Source of the DNA: Asterionellopsis glacialis
Taxonomy: Eukaryota; Bacillariophyta; Plagiogrammaphyceae; Rhaphoneidales; Asterionellopsidaceae
Assembly (NCBI GenBank): GCA_014885115.2
Contig: WKLE02005293.1
Coordinates: forward strand, 1 to 29,961
Direction of reading: 5' to 3'
DNA length: 29,961 nt
Part shown: piece by piece, positions 9,584 through 19,069 of the stretch
How the letters are laid out: each line of letters begins with the position of its first letter
How positions within the stretch are numbered: the stretch's first letter is position 1
Notes under the pieces: model-generated
The model's database searches: none
What the model was told of the DNA's origin: nothing
The model's input: only the letters and a program-made list of their open reading frames with translations
Program-made: the position numbers and the translations under genes

Positions 9584-12415
9584 CTACTTAAAAAAAAAAT
9601 TTAAGATCTTTCCAAAGCGTCCTTTGTCATTGTTTCCACTTCCTCTATCGCGCCTATATTTGTCATCTAAATTTGTGTCAGACATGCCTTTCTTGTCCAT
9701 GTTGAAAATGTCCCTCCGAGCAGGTGCAGCAGCTTCTCTTTCCTTTTTTTCTTGAAGTAGTTTTTGTGTTTCAAGGACAAGATTTCTATTCCTGTTTAAT
9801 GAATGCACAGTTTCAGCACTCGGTGCAACAAATAATTTTGTACCAAACTCATCTACCAACTCTTCATGATTTGCTGCACTATACATTTTGTCTCTACACA
9901 TTTTCCGCCCATGCTTGGCTTCGTCGTAAGGTCTCTCCCCTGGATCCACAGGGAGTGATAATGAACGAGCAGCAGATGTGCGGGCAGGTTGGGCTCCCTT
10001 GCTTTGCATCGTCATCCTTTTTGTATCGTTTGTTGTACCTCCTGAGAATGATTCATTAAAAGCATGGACTTCACGATCACTAGTCCCATTCGTACCTGTT
10101 AGAGGAATACCAGGAGGACGATCGTAACCATCAATGTCACCAAGTTCCTTGGTCCAATCTGGTAAAGAACGTTTACCACTTGCGATTGCGCTGCTCTTAT
10201 TCTTACCAAGTAGCCTCTGTGTTTCAAGAACAAGATCTCTGTTTATGTTAAGTGATTGTACAGTTTCAGCCGTTGGAGCAACAAATAATTTGGTCCCAAA
10301 TTCGTCAACAAGTTCTTCATGATTCGCTTCACTATAAAGCTTGTCTCGGTCCAACTTTACACCATGTTTGGATCCATTTTGGTGATGGTGGTATTCCCCC
10401 GATGTTGGATCCATAGATGAAGCATTGACAAGATTGTCAGTCTTCATTGTAATAACATCATTAAAGGACGGAGTCTCATTTTTACTGACAACTTTGTTAT
10501 CCATGGAAGAACTCGTGTTTTGAGGCACTGTCGTTGTTTCGTGTTCCTCGGGACTACCCACTTGCACTGCTAAATTATTTAAAGCGTCCACTACATGAGC
10601 AGCAGCTGCAGCAATTGGTGGACCAGTCGGTTTATCTAAGGATACCGCAGAATTGATTGCTTGTACAGTTTTTTTTGTTTTTGTTTGGGGGACATCATTC
10701 TTTACATCGTTTGAAAGCAGATCATCCAATTCGGCAAAGGGGTCTAGGATATCTTCCGTGTCAATTGCCTCTATGTCTATATCTTTCTGTGTAGAGAGCT
10801 TGAGGTCAACAGCGGGGTCCGCCACAATATTCTTCTGATGATTTGACGGAATCGAAGGTCCTATAGATGTTGTGGAAGGAGCTTGAACAGAGACTGGAGC
10901 CGGTGCTACCCGACCATTCGAAGAGTTATTGATGATAGTGGTACTGGTCGTCGCTTTTGAAGAAACCCTACTAGATGTCACATCATTCAGAGCACTTAAA
11001 TCTACAGGTGGACCTTTGTGACCTTTCTCGTAGCTACTTAAATCTATTCCATGAGCAGCATCATAAAAATCATTTCTTAACTTGGTAGAAGCAGCCGTGG
11101 TATGGCTATAGAGAGGTTTTGTTGCTTCATACTCCCTCTGCATTTGCTGTTCGGTCTGTTGCTGCTGTGCCTCTTCTGGGGTCATTAACAAAATTGCTGC
11201 ATCATTTAGATAACTTGGTGGTGACGTAATAGGCTTTGTCGTACGAGTTAGTGTAGGCTTTGGTTTTGGTTTCAATACAGGTTGGGCAACAGCAGCAACT
11301 ACAGCAGGAGTCGCTGTAGCAGCAGTCCTTTTTCCGTTCTTCATAAGAGTTACATCGTTGTATTTGCTACAATCTACAGGGATGCGTCGTGGGCCATGGA
11401 CACGTCTCTTATATTGTGAGTCCATTGTCAATCCCAACGCTGCAACATCATTCAAATACGTTGGTACCGTGTAGGTAGGTGCTGGAGCCTTGTTAATCAA
11501 AGAAGCAGCATCATTCAAATGACTTGGTGGGGCAACAGCTGGTGTAGTAGGACGATTAGGATGGGCATCACCGTGAAGAATAGTACTTTTTTTCTGCTTT
11601 TTCAATTCAGCTGCATCATTCAATTCCTGAGTCATACGTTTTTGAAATGCATGGTACGCAGCATCATGGCGATGATTTACTTTGGGATCAGTAGTACGTG
11701 CAGCATCCATAAGTGCTGCAACATTGTTGTGAAGACGATTCTGACTGTTTAAAACATAATTTTGATTATTCCGTAAAAATACAGATACAGGTATTTGTGT
11801 ATCACATTGGATAGAACCTGTAATTTTACCACCACCTACAGTTAAATCAGAAACTTTAACATTGCCTTGGATTTCCCCACCTTTCCCTACAATTAGGTGT
11901 TTACATTGTATATCACCCACAACTTTACCAAAAATTTCTACTTTATCAACACCAGTAATATCAGCACAAAGTAACCCACCAGGACTTAGTTTGACACGTG
12001 TTCCGACAATACTATTTCTACTACCAGAATTAGTAGAACAAACCAATGATGTTGCATAGGCGCTTCCCTCCACAAGGAGAGATCGTGAAAAATCAAGTGT
12101 ATCAGCAGATAAAACAGCCATGTTGCCGACAATAAAATTGTAATCGTTTTTATCATCTGGTGGGGAACATATTATATCTACAGAAGCGGATGCTCCAGCC
12201 TGTAAGGATGGTACCACTCCATCCGGTGCTGAATCTGTTGGTCTTCTGTAATGGCAACAGTGATAAGGGTAATATTTTTGTCCATTTTCATTCCTAATAA
12301 TCTTGTTGTTCTGTAGTATCGAATAAGTTGGTACCATTGTGAATGATGCAACTGCACGTACCGATATCAGACATGTCAGCATTCGCATCATTGGATTTTT
12401 TCCTCCCCTTTTCAT
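9584..12415 (-). CDS. Bactofilin-domain protein with NDAA-type repeats, probably plastid-directed
   Basis: 943 aa from ATG 12415-12413. Residues about 9-25 (MMRMLTCLISVRAVAS/F) form a signal peptide ending in an ASF-type site, the diatom plastid-import motif with Phe at +1; a segment low in acidic residues follows. Residues about 94-208 read as a bactofilin (DUF583) beta-helix: NFIVGNMAVLSADTLDF, then IFGKVVGDIQC, LIVGKGGEIQGNVKV, LTVGGGKITGSIQC. Bactofilins are bacterial scaffold proteins that polymerise without nucleotide. Residues ~225-500 carry scattered LNDAA/LNDVA/YNDVT motifs in Pro/Thr-rich linkers. The C-terminus repeats a ~48-residue module twice (near 690 and 838): RDK.YS.ANHEELVDEFGTK, then LFVAP.AETV.SLN.NR, then LVLETQ.LL. 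The two are almost identical, so duplicated fairly recently or under strong constraint. The bactofilin call is confident; plastid location is likely but unproven. Confidence 0.85.
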   Translation of the reverse strand: MKRGGKNPMMRMLTCLISVRAVASFTMVPTYSILQNNKIIRNENGQKYYPYHCCHYRRPTDSAPDGVVPSLQAGASASVDIICSPPDDKNDYNFIVGNMAVLSADTLDFSRSLLVEGSAYATSLVCSTNSGSRNSIVGTRVKLSPGGLLCADITGVDKVEIFGKVVGDIQCKHLIVGKGGEIQGNVKVSDLTVGGGKITGSIQCDTQIPVSVFLRNNQNYVLNSQNRLHNNVAALMDAARTTDPKVNHRHDAAYHAFQKRMTQELNDAAELKKQKKSTILHGDAHPNRPTTPAVAPPSHLNDAASLINKAPAPTYTVPTYLNDVAALGLTMDSQYKRRVHGPRRIPVDCSKYNDVTLMKNGKRTAATATPAVVAAVAQPVLKPKPKPTLTRTTKPITSPPSYLNDAAILLMTPEEAQQQQTEQQMQREYEATKPLYSHTTAASTKLRNDFYDAAHGIDLSSYEKGHKGPPVDLSALNDVTSSRVSSKATTSTTIINNSSNGRVAPAPVSVQAPSTTSIGPSIPSNHQKNIVADPAVDLKLSTQKDIDIEAIDTEDILDPFAELDDLLSNDVKNDVPQTKTKKTVQAINSAVSLDKPTGPPIAAAAAHVVDALNNLAVQVGSPEEHETTTVPQNTSSSMDNKVVSKNETPSFNDVITMKTDNLVNASSMDPTSGEYHHHQNGSKHGVKLDRDKLYSEANHEELVDEFGTKLFVAPTAETVQSLNINRDLVLETQRLLGKNKSSAIASGKRSLPDWTKELGDIDGYDRPPGIPLTGTNGTSDREVHAFNESFSGGTTNDTKRMTMQSKGAQPARTSAARSLSLPVDPGERPYDEAKHGRKMCRDKMYSAANHEELVDEFGTKLFVAPSAETVHSLNRNRNLVLETQKLLQEKKEREAAAPARRDIFNMDKKGMSDTNLDDKYRRDRGSGNNDKGRFGKILNFFFK

Positions 12416-12713
12416 TGTTATTCTTCTGCCTTCTCCTCTCTAGAACAGCCAATGACTTTCTTCTTTAAAGTTCTTAAAGCAGTCAGTCTCTTCAGCCTTC
12501 TGCTGAGCTAGTTTGTGAATGTGTGCGGAAATATAAAAAAATCACCTCACCCCTAAGACGATGCGTATTCACTTGATTTTAGATTTTGCAGCGCAGTGTG
12601 GTGATTATCAGAAGATAATGGTGGTAGATTTTTGGAAACATCTTATGGTAGTCAAATCCCCGTTGAAGCTACGCAGAATGCAGTATGATTTGATTTCATT
12701 GGACATTTTCCTT

Positions 12714-12721
12714 GGCGCGCC
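12714..12721. promoter_or_regulatory. GGCGCGCC octamer upstream of the bactofilin gene
   Basis: Second of three copies, about 300 bases upstream of the ATG at 12415. Regulatory role is inferred from placement only. Confidence 0.3.
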
Positions 12722-12882
12722 CTATTCTTGTTGAAAAGGACGTTAAAGAACGTTAAAACTAGCAGTTAAGATAATCATCCACAACCAACCTCCTTCAACT
12801 TCCTCACAAGCTTTGTGCCCTCGTCACTGATAAGGACAAAAGCAGGAGGGTGACACCTCTCACCACAAACAGTAGGCACACA

Positions 12883-12896
12883 TCTCTCTAGAGAGA
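12883..12896. repeat. CTCTCTAGAGAG palindrome, copy 1
   Basis: A perfect 14-base palindrome with core CTCTCTAGAGAG. Related perfect palindromes occur at 16547, 26656 and 26808. Confidence 0.5.
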
Positions 12897-13167
12897 ATTT
12901 TTCATAACAGAAACAACGACTGGTCACTTGTTGGAAAAAAATGTACTGGTAGGTATGAGTACTGTACATTTCTGTAAACTGTGTACATGTACGCTTTATT
13001 TTTTGTTGTATTATTTTTTATGTCATAAATCTAAATGGGTTTCCAAGACTGCATTCGGATTATAGTGAGTATGCTTTTCTTTTAAAATATAGTGACAGGA
13101 GTGTTCTACCTTACAACTCCTTTTGCGAAATAGATGTATCACCTTCCCTTACGCAAAGAGTATTTCT

Positions 13168-14676
13168 TCAAACAGGTGCTACAGCCTTCTTTGCTAGAGC
13201 ATCCTTTTCAATGGAATTCCATTTCTCTACAACAGCTTCAAGCTTACGCTTAGCTTCCTCTTCTTCACGGAAATAAGCAGCTGTGCACTTGTCATACAGT
13301 ACCAAGTCATATTCCATGTACATTTTCAATACATTTTGAGCCAAACCCTCAACTGTTGCATTCCAGTGTCCGGAAGAGTTCTTGTAGAGAGGTCCATAAA
13401 TAATGGGAAGGACCGTCTGGGCATTTAGGCGAGAAAGGCATCCACTGTTCACAAGATGTTCATTATTCCAAAGGAACAAAGCACGTTCGACCACTTGGAA
13501 GTGATCCGAATCCAGGCAACGAGCTAAGTTTGTGAAGAGAGTTGTGCTAACTTGTGCTAGCTGATCAGCGCCAAGGAGTTCTAGAATCTCTTCCAATTCG
13601 TTCAAAAACATGACCTGCTTACCACTGCAGCTCCACGGCCAGCATCTGAAAAAGCCTTCTAGAATAGGGATAGCTGTGTCGGCATCCTTCTCAACATACT
13701 GGATAATGCAGTACGACAGTTGCTGGTGGTAAAGGGCAACACATTTAGGTTTGTGGAGCGGAATCAAGGCTCTTACCAAGAATTGTAAATGTTCCTTCTT
13801 GAGAGGAATGGCAAAGCCGTTAATAATACTGCCAAGAATCTCCAAAAGCTCACCAATACCATTGTGCCTTTCCGTTTCGTACACAAATCGATAGAATACG
13901 TTCGAGATGGCCCGACGGATAAACGAACGGTGAGACATGAACTTTCCGTAAATTCGGTGAAGAATGGTTTTTAAATAATCCCTTTCACGAGGATCTTCAC
14001 TGTCAAATAGCTCCACGAGTTGGAGACAAAACTTCTGATCCACATATTTCTTTGCTGCCTTAGCATTTACCTCAGAGCTTACAATAAATCGTAAGAAGAA
14101 CTCGTAAGCAACCTGTAAGTGAGGCCAGGCAGGTTCCAAGACAGGTTCGTCTTCTTCGGGATCAAAGTCGTCCGTGGCTGGTGGGAGAGCACGGCATACG
14201 TTGGCTGACACCATTGCCATCAAGTCACCCATGACACTTTCCGTGAAAATCTTCTGTCCCGCGGGGGTATTTACGTAATCGACCAATTCCAAGAGAGTCT
14301 GACGTTTCATATCTTTACCACGTTTGTCAGCAGAAGGATCATCAAATGAGTAAATCACACCACATAAGCGAAGCTTGGCAATAAAAAGTTCTTCCCTCTT
14401 GGCGGGAGGAGCATCACGTAAGGGTGGAAGTTCCTTCATGCATGATGGGTCCGACCCAACGCGGGGTGTTTGGACAATCTCAATACCATCAGGGCGCATC
14501 ATAGGTGTTTCTGGTTCATTAACTGCTACTGCTGTTTCTGTTTTTGCAATCCTAGTGCTGACGTCTTTGGCGATCTTAGCAGCTTGTCCTGAGGGGATGG
14601 ATAGAGATTGTGCGGAATTCGGGCGACGGAAAACCTTTTTTCCGTCGTCGGCGGCGTTGTTGTCGCTGTTATCGTT
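13168..14676 (-). CDS. PP2A regulatory subunit B56 family, main exon
   Basis: Encodes the B56 (PPP2R5/B') regulatory subunit, which directs the PP2A catalytic core to substrates. The signature is clear: LPPLRDAPPAKREELFIAKLRLCGVIYSF near the start; then KRQTLLELVDYV, WPHLQVAYEFFLRFI, DPRERDYLKTILHRIYGKF, RSFIRRAISNVFYRF, PKCVALYHQQLSYCIIQY, VMFLNELEEILEL, ALFLWNN and SGHWNATVEGLAQNVL. There is no ATG at the natural N-terminus. The frame begins with AAC at 14676 directly after TTTTTCTTTTTGACACAG, a strong 3' splice site with a CTAAC branch-point-like word about 30 bases upstream. The N-terminus is therefore in upstream exon(s). Residues before the core are Asn/Asp/Ser-rich and basic, as is common in B56 proteins. 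Stop at 13168. Confidence 0.92.
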   Translation of the reverse strand, partial: NDNSDNNAADDGKKVFRRPNSAQSLSIPSGQAAKIAKDVSTRIAKTETAVAVNEPETPMMRPDGIEIVQTPRVGSDPSCMKELPPLRDAPPAKREELFIAKLRLCGVIYSFDDPSADKRGKDMKRQTLLELVDYVNTPAGQKIFTESVMGDLMAMVSANVCRALPPATDDFDPEEDEPVLEPAWPHLQVAYEFFLRFIVSSEVNAKAAKKYVDQKFCLQLVELFDSEDPRERDYLKTILHRIYGKFMSHRSFIRRAISNVFYRFVYETERHNGIGELLEILGSIINGFAIPLKKEHLQFLVRALIPLHKPKCVALYHQQLSYCIIQYVEKDADTAIPILEGFFRCWPWSCSGKQVMFLNELEEILELLGADQLAQVSTTLFTNLARCLDSDHFQVVERALFLWNNEHLVNSGCLSRLNAQTVLPIIYGPLYKNSSGHWNATVEGLAQNVLKMYMEYDLVLYDKCTAAYFREEEEAKRKLEAVVEKWNSIEKDALAKKAVAPV

Positions 14677-14823
14677 CTGTGTCAAAAAGAAAAAGGGTTA
14701 AAATTGGTTAGGTACTTTTTTAATCATCACTCAAAGCAAAGCACACTCAAATCTTAAGAAAGGAGGCTTCAAGAAAAAAGATGCACTTAAACAAAAGTGA
14801 AAAGTGGATTCGAATTAACACAC
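14677..14823 (-). other. Candidate intron in the B56 gene
   Basis: A 147-base interval between a GTGTGT donor (14823) at the end of the Ser/Pro-rich open frame and the strong CAG acceptor at 14677. Both sides are phase 0, so removal fuses the Ser/Pro-rich frame to B56. Donor strength is weak; acceptor, branch point and pyrimidine tract are good. The alternative is a 1456-base intron from a GTAGGT donor at 16132. Confidence 0.4.
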
Positions 14824-15534
14824 CGAGTGAAAAAATATCTCAACTTCGGGGCCGGTTAACGTGACTGGGAAAGTAGATTGTAACAATGGACAGGGTTTTT
14901 CAGCGTTGTGGTCGAGGAGAGGAGATTTTAAGAAGAGTTTTGGTCTTTGTTCAAGCAGCCATGTTGGTATCTGGGTGGAAGGTCGGTCTGGCATTTGGCT
15001 GAGTGGTAAATGCCCATTCCATCTGACTTCCTCCTCACGAGAAGATTTACCGGAGGAAGAGCTATTACTGTCACAGTGGTCAGAAATGAGTGAAACGAAA
15101 CAAGGAAGAAGGCCATTCTTATATGTTTCTTGAACATCACAAAATGTTTCTCGATTGTACTTGAGAGCAACATTTTCTGTTGTATCGTTTTCATCACGGG
15201 GATCATCGCGATTTGGCGAATTGGGTAGAACTTGCTGGTTTGGGTTAGAAGAAAAACACTTAGGCAGTTGTGCCTCTTCATTTCTATTGATCAATGCAAC
15301 CACTGGTGAGCAAAACCAAGTCGACTCTTGCCATGTAGAAATTGGGCTTGAACGACTCTGGGGAGTTATAATGGGTTCCGTGTTAGTTCCATGAGAACCC
15401 ATTAATTCATCTGATGAATCATCCAATGAAAAGGTCGGAGATAGTAATGGAGTTCGGCAACCATCTAAGTTTCTTGGTAATGTCCGTGGACTCGATGCCG
15501 GGCTTCCTTCAGAATTACAAGGCAAAGGACACAT
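14815..15534 (-). CDS. Ser/Pro/Asn-rich open frame, possible N-terminal exon of B56
   Basis: An open frame of 239 codons from ATG 15534-15532 to TAA at 14815, too long to be chance in this AT-rich sequence. The protein is rich in Ser, Pro, Asn and Asp with no known domain (LPRNLDGCRTPLLSPTFS, SNSSSSGKSSREEE) and looks disordered, with many possible SP/TP phosphosites. It lies on the B56 strand, ends 138 bases before the B56 core exon, and an in-phase GTGTGT donor at its end would splice it onto B56, giving about 740 aa. Yeast Rts1, a B56 protein, also has a long low-complexity N-terminal extension (established). If not spliced, it is a separate small gene, or lies inside a long B56 intron. 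I favour the N-terminal exon. Confidence 0.5.
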   Translation of the reverse strand: MCPLPCNSEGSPASSPRTLPRNLDGCRTPLLSPTFSLDDSSDELMGSHGTNTEPIITPQSRSSPISTWQESTWFCSPVVALINRNEEAQLPKCFSSNPNQQVLPNSPNRDDPRDENDTTENVALKYNRETFCDVQETYKNGLLPCFVSLISDHCDSNSSSSGKSSREEEVRWNGHLPLSQMPDRPSTQIPTWLLEQRPKLFLKSPLLDHNAEKPCPLLQSTFPVTLTGPEVEIFFHSVC

Positions 15535-16320
15535 TAAACCTTGACAAACCAATCTGAACCCCTTTCCTAGTCCGGCTGTAGCACAAATCCCAGTTCACTC
15601 AACCCCTCTCCGGCTTCACGCCCTTTTGCGTTGACAAAGTCGAAAAGGAAGGAATACCAGTCCACAACCGTGCGATCGAGGAGATGCACGTGTCTATAAT
15701 AAAATAGAGCTGGATATTGCTGTCGCGAAAAAAAACTTTCACGAACAAACATCGTGAACGAAATGTGCGCGTGTCCGGCAAGGATACAACTCCAATCCAG
15801 TCCCACTAATTTTAATAGATAATATATAGCATACACTTCACAATCGCAAATATTCATAAGCCCAAAACATAAGGCATTTAACGACATGATATAAATAAGT
15901 CCGTTATGATTCCATGCCAGTACAAAATACATTGTAGCATCGTGCTTCGTTAGACCATATGAAAACTCGGAAAAACAAAGAAGATCTAAAAAAAGACTGA
16001 AATGGAATACGGAATTTCAAATATGAAAAAGAATTCTCCCGAACAGATCGGATCATGGACGACTTCCTTCGTTTAGGAAGGCAAGAGCAAGTCGTCGATC
16101 TGCAGATGAAAAACAATCGATGATGAACCTACCTTCTTACGACCTTTCCCAACTACACGCCGCATGGCTATCGAATCAACAAGTCGCAGTCTACCGCAAT
16201 GGAAGGATCGACGGTCTGTGAAACGGAGACGGGCTTCGATTTGGCTCTTTCGTTGCGGCTGTCACAACGCGGCAAGGCTTCCCGAAGTGGCGGCTGTGTC
16301 CGATAGACTTTTTCTTTTTA
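15535..16320. other. 5' region of the B56 locus
   Basis: Apart from the candidate short exon, no gene is recognised. A minus-strand frame at 15567-15932 is open for 121 codons but has no recognisable features. The region is either intron or promoter of the B56 gene. Confidence 0.35.
16133..16165 (-). CDS. Candidate short first exon (MRRVVGKGRKK)
   Basis: ATG at 16165-16163 encodes MRRVVGKGRKK, then AAG|GTAGGT, a near-perfect 5' splice site, in phase 0. The next strong phase-0 acceptor on this strand is the one before the B56 core at 14677, giving a basic N-terminus followed by NDNSDNNAADDG. The intron would be 1456 bases and would contain the Ser/Pro-rich frame, so alternative first exons are possible. 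Confidence 0.35.
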
Positions 16321-16323
16321 TAT

Positions 16324-17040
16324 GTACCTGGTAGGGTCTAGTCGTTTCGTTAGGTACCTGGTAATAGAGGACATAGGTCCTACCCTGTACCAGGTACCTG
16401 GTACCAGGTAGGTACAGGTAGTGTTGTTCCTACTCGGACGACTCTTACCGGTACCCCAGGTACCAATACATGTTACCGTACCAGGTACAGGTAGGCTAGG
16501 AACTACCTGGGTAGGTCCTTACCATGTACCTGGGTAGGACTTAGGACTCTCTAGAGAGGATACCTGTACAGGTACATAAGAATTTTACCAGGTATGTACG
16601 GGTAGGTCTAGCAGTACCATTGGCAACGCCCGTACCGTGGGTAGCTTGCTCCACAGCAGTTGTTGGTTTACCGTACCTGGTACCAGTAACCCGCTTGTCA
16701 CCTGTACGGTAGTCCAACCTAGCACGACCTACCGACCGGAAGGTAGATCCTACTATACAGGCGTTTATTTGTAGATCGCATTATCATAAATAATATATAT
16801 ACATAAATGTGAGGAAAACCTATTGTCCCCCCGCGGATCAGGGATCAGCTTTGGGAATTTACCTGCCTGTACCAAGCAGGAAAGGAACGTTCAGCTGCGT
16901 GCGTACGTACCTGCTAGTTACAGTATCCCAGGTACGCGCTGAAACTGGTTGCGGTACGTACCTGATACCTTTTACACATCAACCGCACTGTAAACACACC
17001 AACAAGTTAACAGGTACAGTACCTGCAATGTAGGACCTTT
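16324..17040. repeat. Dense cluster of GTACC/CCAGG words
   Basis: More than 20 overlapping variants of GTACCTGG, CCAGGTAC, GGTACAGGTA and TAGGTCCTAC occur in about 700 bases, including the exact 12-base palindrome CCAGGTACCTGG at 16390-16401. There is no constant period, so it is not a simple tandem repeat. Similar words recur at 151, 23450-23490, 26850-27290, 27480-27510 and 29650-29800. One CTCTCTAGAGAG palindrome is embedded at 16547-16558. Confidence 0.65.
16547..16558. repeat. CTCTCTAGAGAG palindrome, copy 2
   Basis: Exact 12-base palindrome inside the GTACC word cluster. Confidence 0.5.
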
Positions 17041-18430
17041 AGGACGACCTACCAGTTATTATAGATGTATTATCTTCTACATTACTGTTCGTCTGTCAAG
17101 ATCTCTATTGTTTATGCGGATACACATAATAATTTCGATACATTGGTTTTAAATAAAGTCACGTCTTGTGTTTCGGCTCTTTTATCATCATATTACATTA
17201 CTAAGTGCACCTACGTAGTACACTCATAAAGAGAACCAAAGTTTGAATGTAAAATGACAAAATATGTCCGTAGAAGGGAAACGTCAATTTAGTCGTCCCA
17301 TTTCTCATCACTTCTTCCCTTGATTGCTTCACTTCTATCCTCTTGATTCCATTCATAACACTCCATCCATGATCCCTGCTATCAAAAGGGACAGTTCTAT
17401 GAATCTCAAGTATTATCACAGCTACTAGCACTATTATAACACTTTGTTTCTGGCTCTCCTCTTGTTGCTGATCGTGTCCTGTCATTTGTGCATAAACAAG
17501 AATTATCATGATACTGCGTAGTCCTATTTCATCTTTCTTTTCTTCTTGCATTGTTCTTTGTCTTGTTATCTGCCTTCCTCTAGTAGTGGCTTTAATATTA
17601 GCCTCATCTTCTTCCAATTTTTCCTAATCTTTCTGGTGTTTGCTTCTTTTGTTGCCTCTAAAAAAATTCTAACAAGAAGAAGTGTTTTTTCCTTTCTGCC
17701 TTCAAGCTAAATTGTTGATTGTGCTCTTTATTAGACTTTAGTTGAACCTAAAGAACTACTACTAGAGCAAAAAAAGATGTTTACCATCAACAAAACCTGC
17801 CTACTAACATGCTAAAATATTTCAGAGTAGAATCATAATGTACTTTTGTTTGGATCTCAGGAGGAACTTGCATACATGTTCTTTCTCATTATATTGAAGT
17901 CCTACTATGTGCTGCTCAAGGACTGCTCTAAAAGAGTTTAAAGTAGTGAACAAAGTAGTAACATTTGTTTTTGTTTTTGTATTTACTTCTGTCTCTTCAT
18001 TTAATTCACCACAGTATACATTTCAGGGACCAAAATTGTGGAGAGTTCTGGCAGGTAACATTTTGGAAGGAGGAGTTTCAAAATTGAGCAGGCTGAGTAC
18101 TACACACCATTAAAAAGACTTTCCTTTAAAGTGCAAAATAGGGGTCTTTTGTCATACTTGCTGCTGTCACTTAATCAGACAATTTTTTCAATCAAAGATA
18201 AGTGACAAGTGACACTCTTTTTTCTACCCCCTGTGGATGCCATCAAATAAATCAATAAAATCACACAATCCCCATATGCTGGTAACAGGCAGTGATGCCC
18301 TTTTTTTGGTAACTTTAAATTGCTTGTTTTTTGGCATATTTGTAAGACTGCTTTGATATCCAAGCAACATTGCTTGTTAGTAGGGCCATCACATAGTAAT
18401 ATCACACAATTTTTTTAGTTAGGAAGGAAC
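17041..18430. other. AT-rich gene-poor stretch
   Basis: A 138-codon minus-strand frame (17201-17617) lacks an ATG at its start and any recognisable domain. A short plus-strand frame near 17907-18113 is also unassigned. Both may be parts of decayed elements. I see no supported gene. Confidence 0.4.
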
Positions 18431-18438
18431 AGCATTGA

Positions 18439-18596
18439 CAACCAAAATTTTACTTAATATCTTTTAAAAAAATGATGTTATGACATAGTAAGCATGTAAG
18501 CCACCAAAAATTTCAAGCTTGATGTGCTTATTTCAAGTAATTTTTCAAGCTTGAACGTTAGTAATGCATGTTAACTATTAGTATGTCGGGACTGTG
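18439..18596. repeat. Dispersed repeat copy A with CAAGCTTG cores
   Basis: Starts CCAAAATTTTACTTAATAT, contains ATGACATAG, AAATTTCAAGCTTGATG and TTTTTCAAGCTTGAACG, and ends GGGACTGT. It aligns over about 155 bases with the copy at 23536-23691, with the same order of blocks. Confidence 0.6.
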
Positions 18597-19069
18597 CATA
18601 ACCAAACAACAATAAATTTTCAAAGGTACAAGCCTTTTTGAAAATTTCTACCTTGGTATTGTAGGCATTCTCCACATAATTAGTTTCATAATCCCACCCC
18701 CTACATGAGACTTCTTCAAGAGATGGGAGGACATGTATGATGTAGCGGTAAAAGTATACATATCATAAAATGTGCCATGCTAGAAATTATGTAATGAGCA
18801 CAAAGACAAAAGTAAGAGGGTCATCCAAATACTATATACTATATCATATTACTACTAATAAGGTACTAGTAATTATTCCAGTAGTGGTACGTCTTAAGCA
18901 TCATACTAGAAGAATATAAGAAGAATAAAAGTGTAAAGTAAATTATACTACCATTTTGAATTATGAAACAAGTTGGACACTGACAAAGTTTTAAATAGGA
19001 CAGAAGAACAGGTACAAGATACCAATCACAGATCTGTTGGTAATAAATAATCATTCACTCAGGCCAACC

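Larger units (their letters stand above)
12416..13167. other. Intergenic region: bactofilin promoter and B56 3' flank
   Basis: Lies upstream of the bactofilin gene and downstream of the B56 stop. It contains GGCGCGCC at 12714-12721, the 14-base palindrome TCTCTCTAGAGAGA at 12883-12896 and a half-site CTCTCTAGAA near 12435. Short open frames here look like chance. Confidence 0.4.

Noticed and set aside
14686..14727. ATG at 14727-14725 with a 39-base intron as the B56 start
   Set aside because: It is in phase, but 39 bases is too short for a spliceosomal intron in diatoms, and the branch-point word would be next to the donor.
15567..15932. 121-codon minus-strand frame upstream of the Ser/Pro-rich frame
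   Set aside because: Hydrophobic and Tyr/Cys-rich without pattern, and it does not join in phase to the neighbours; kept as non-coding.
17201..17617. 138-codon minus-strand open frame
   Set aside because: Begins without ATG, directly after a stop, and shows no domain; hydrophobic and polar segments alternate without pattern. Probably chance or dead-element debris.
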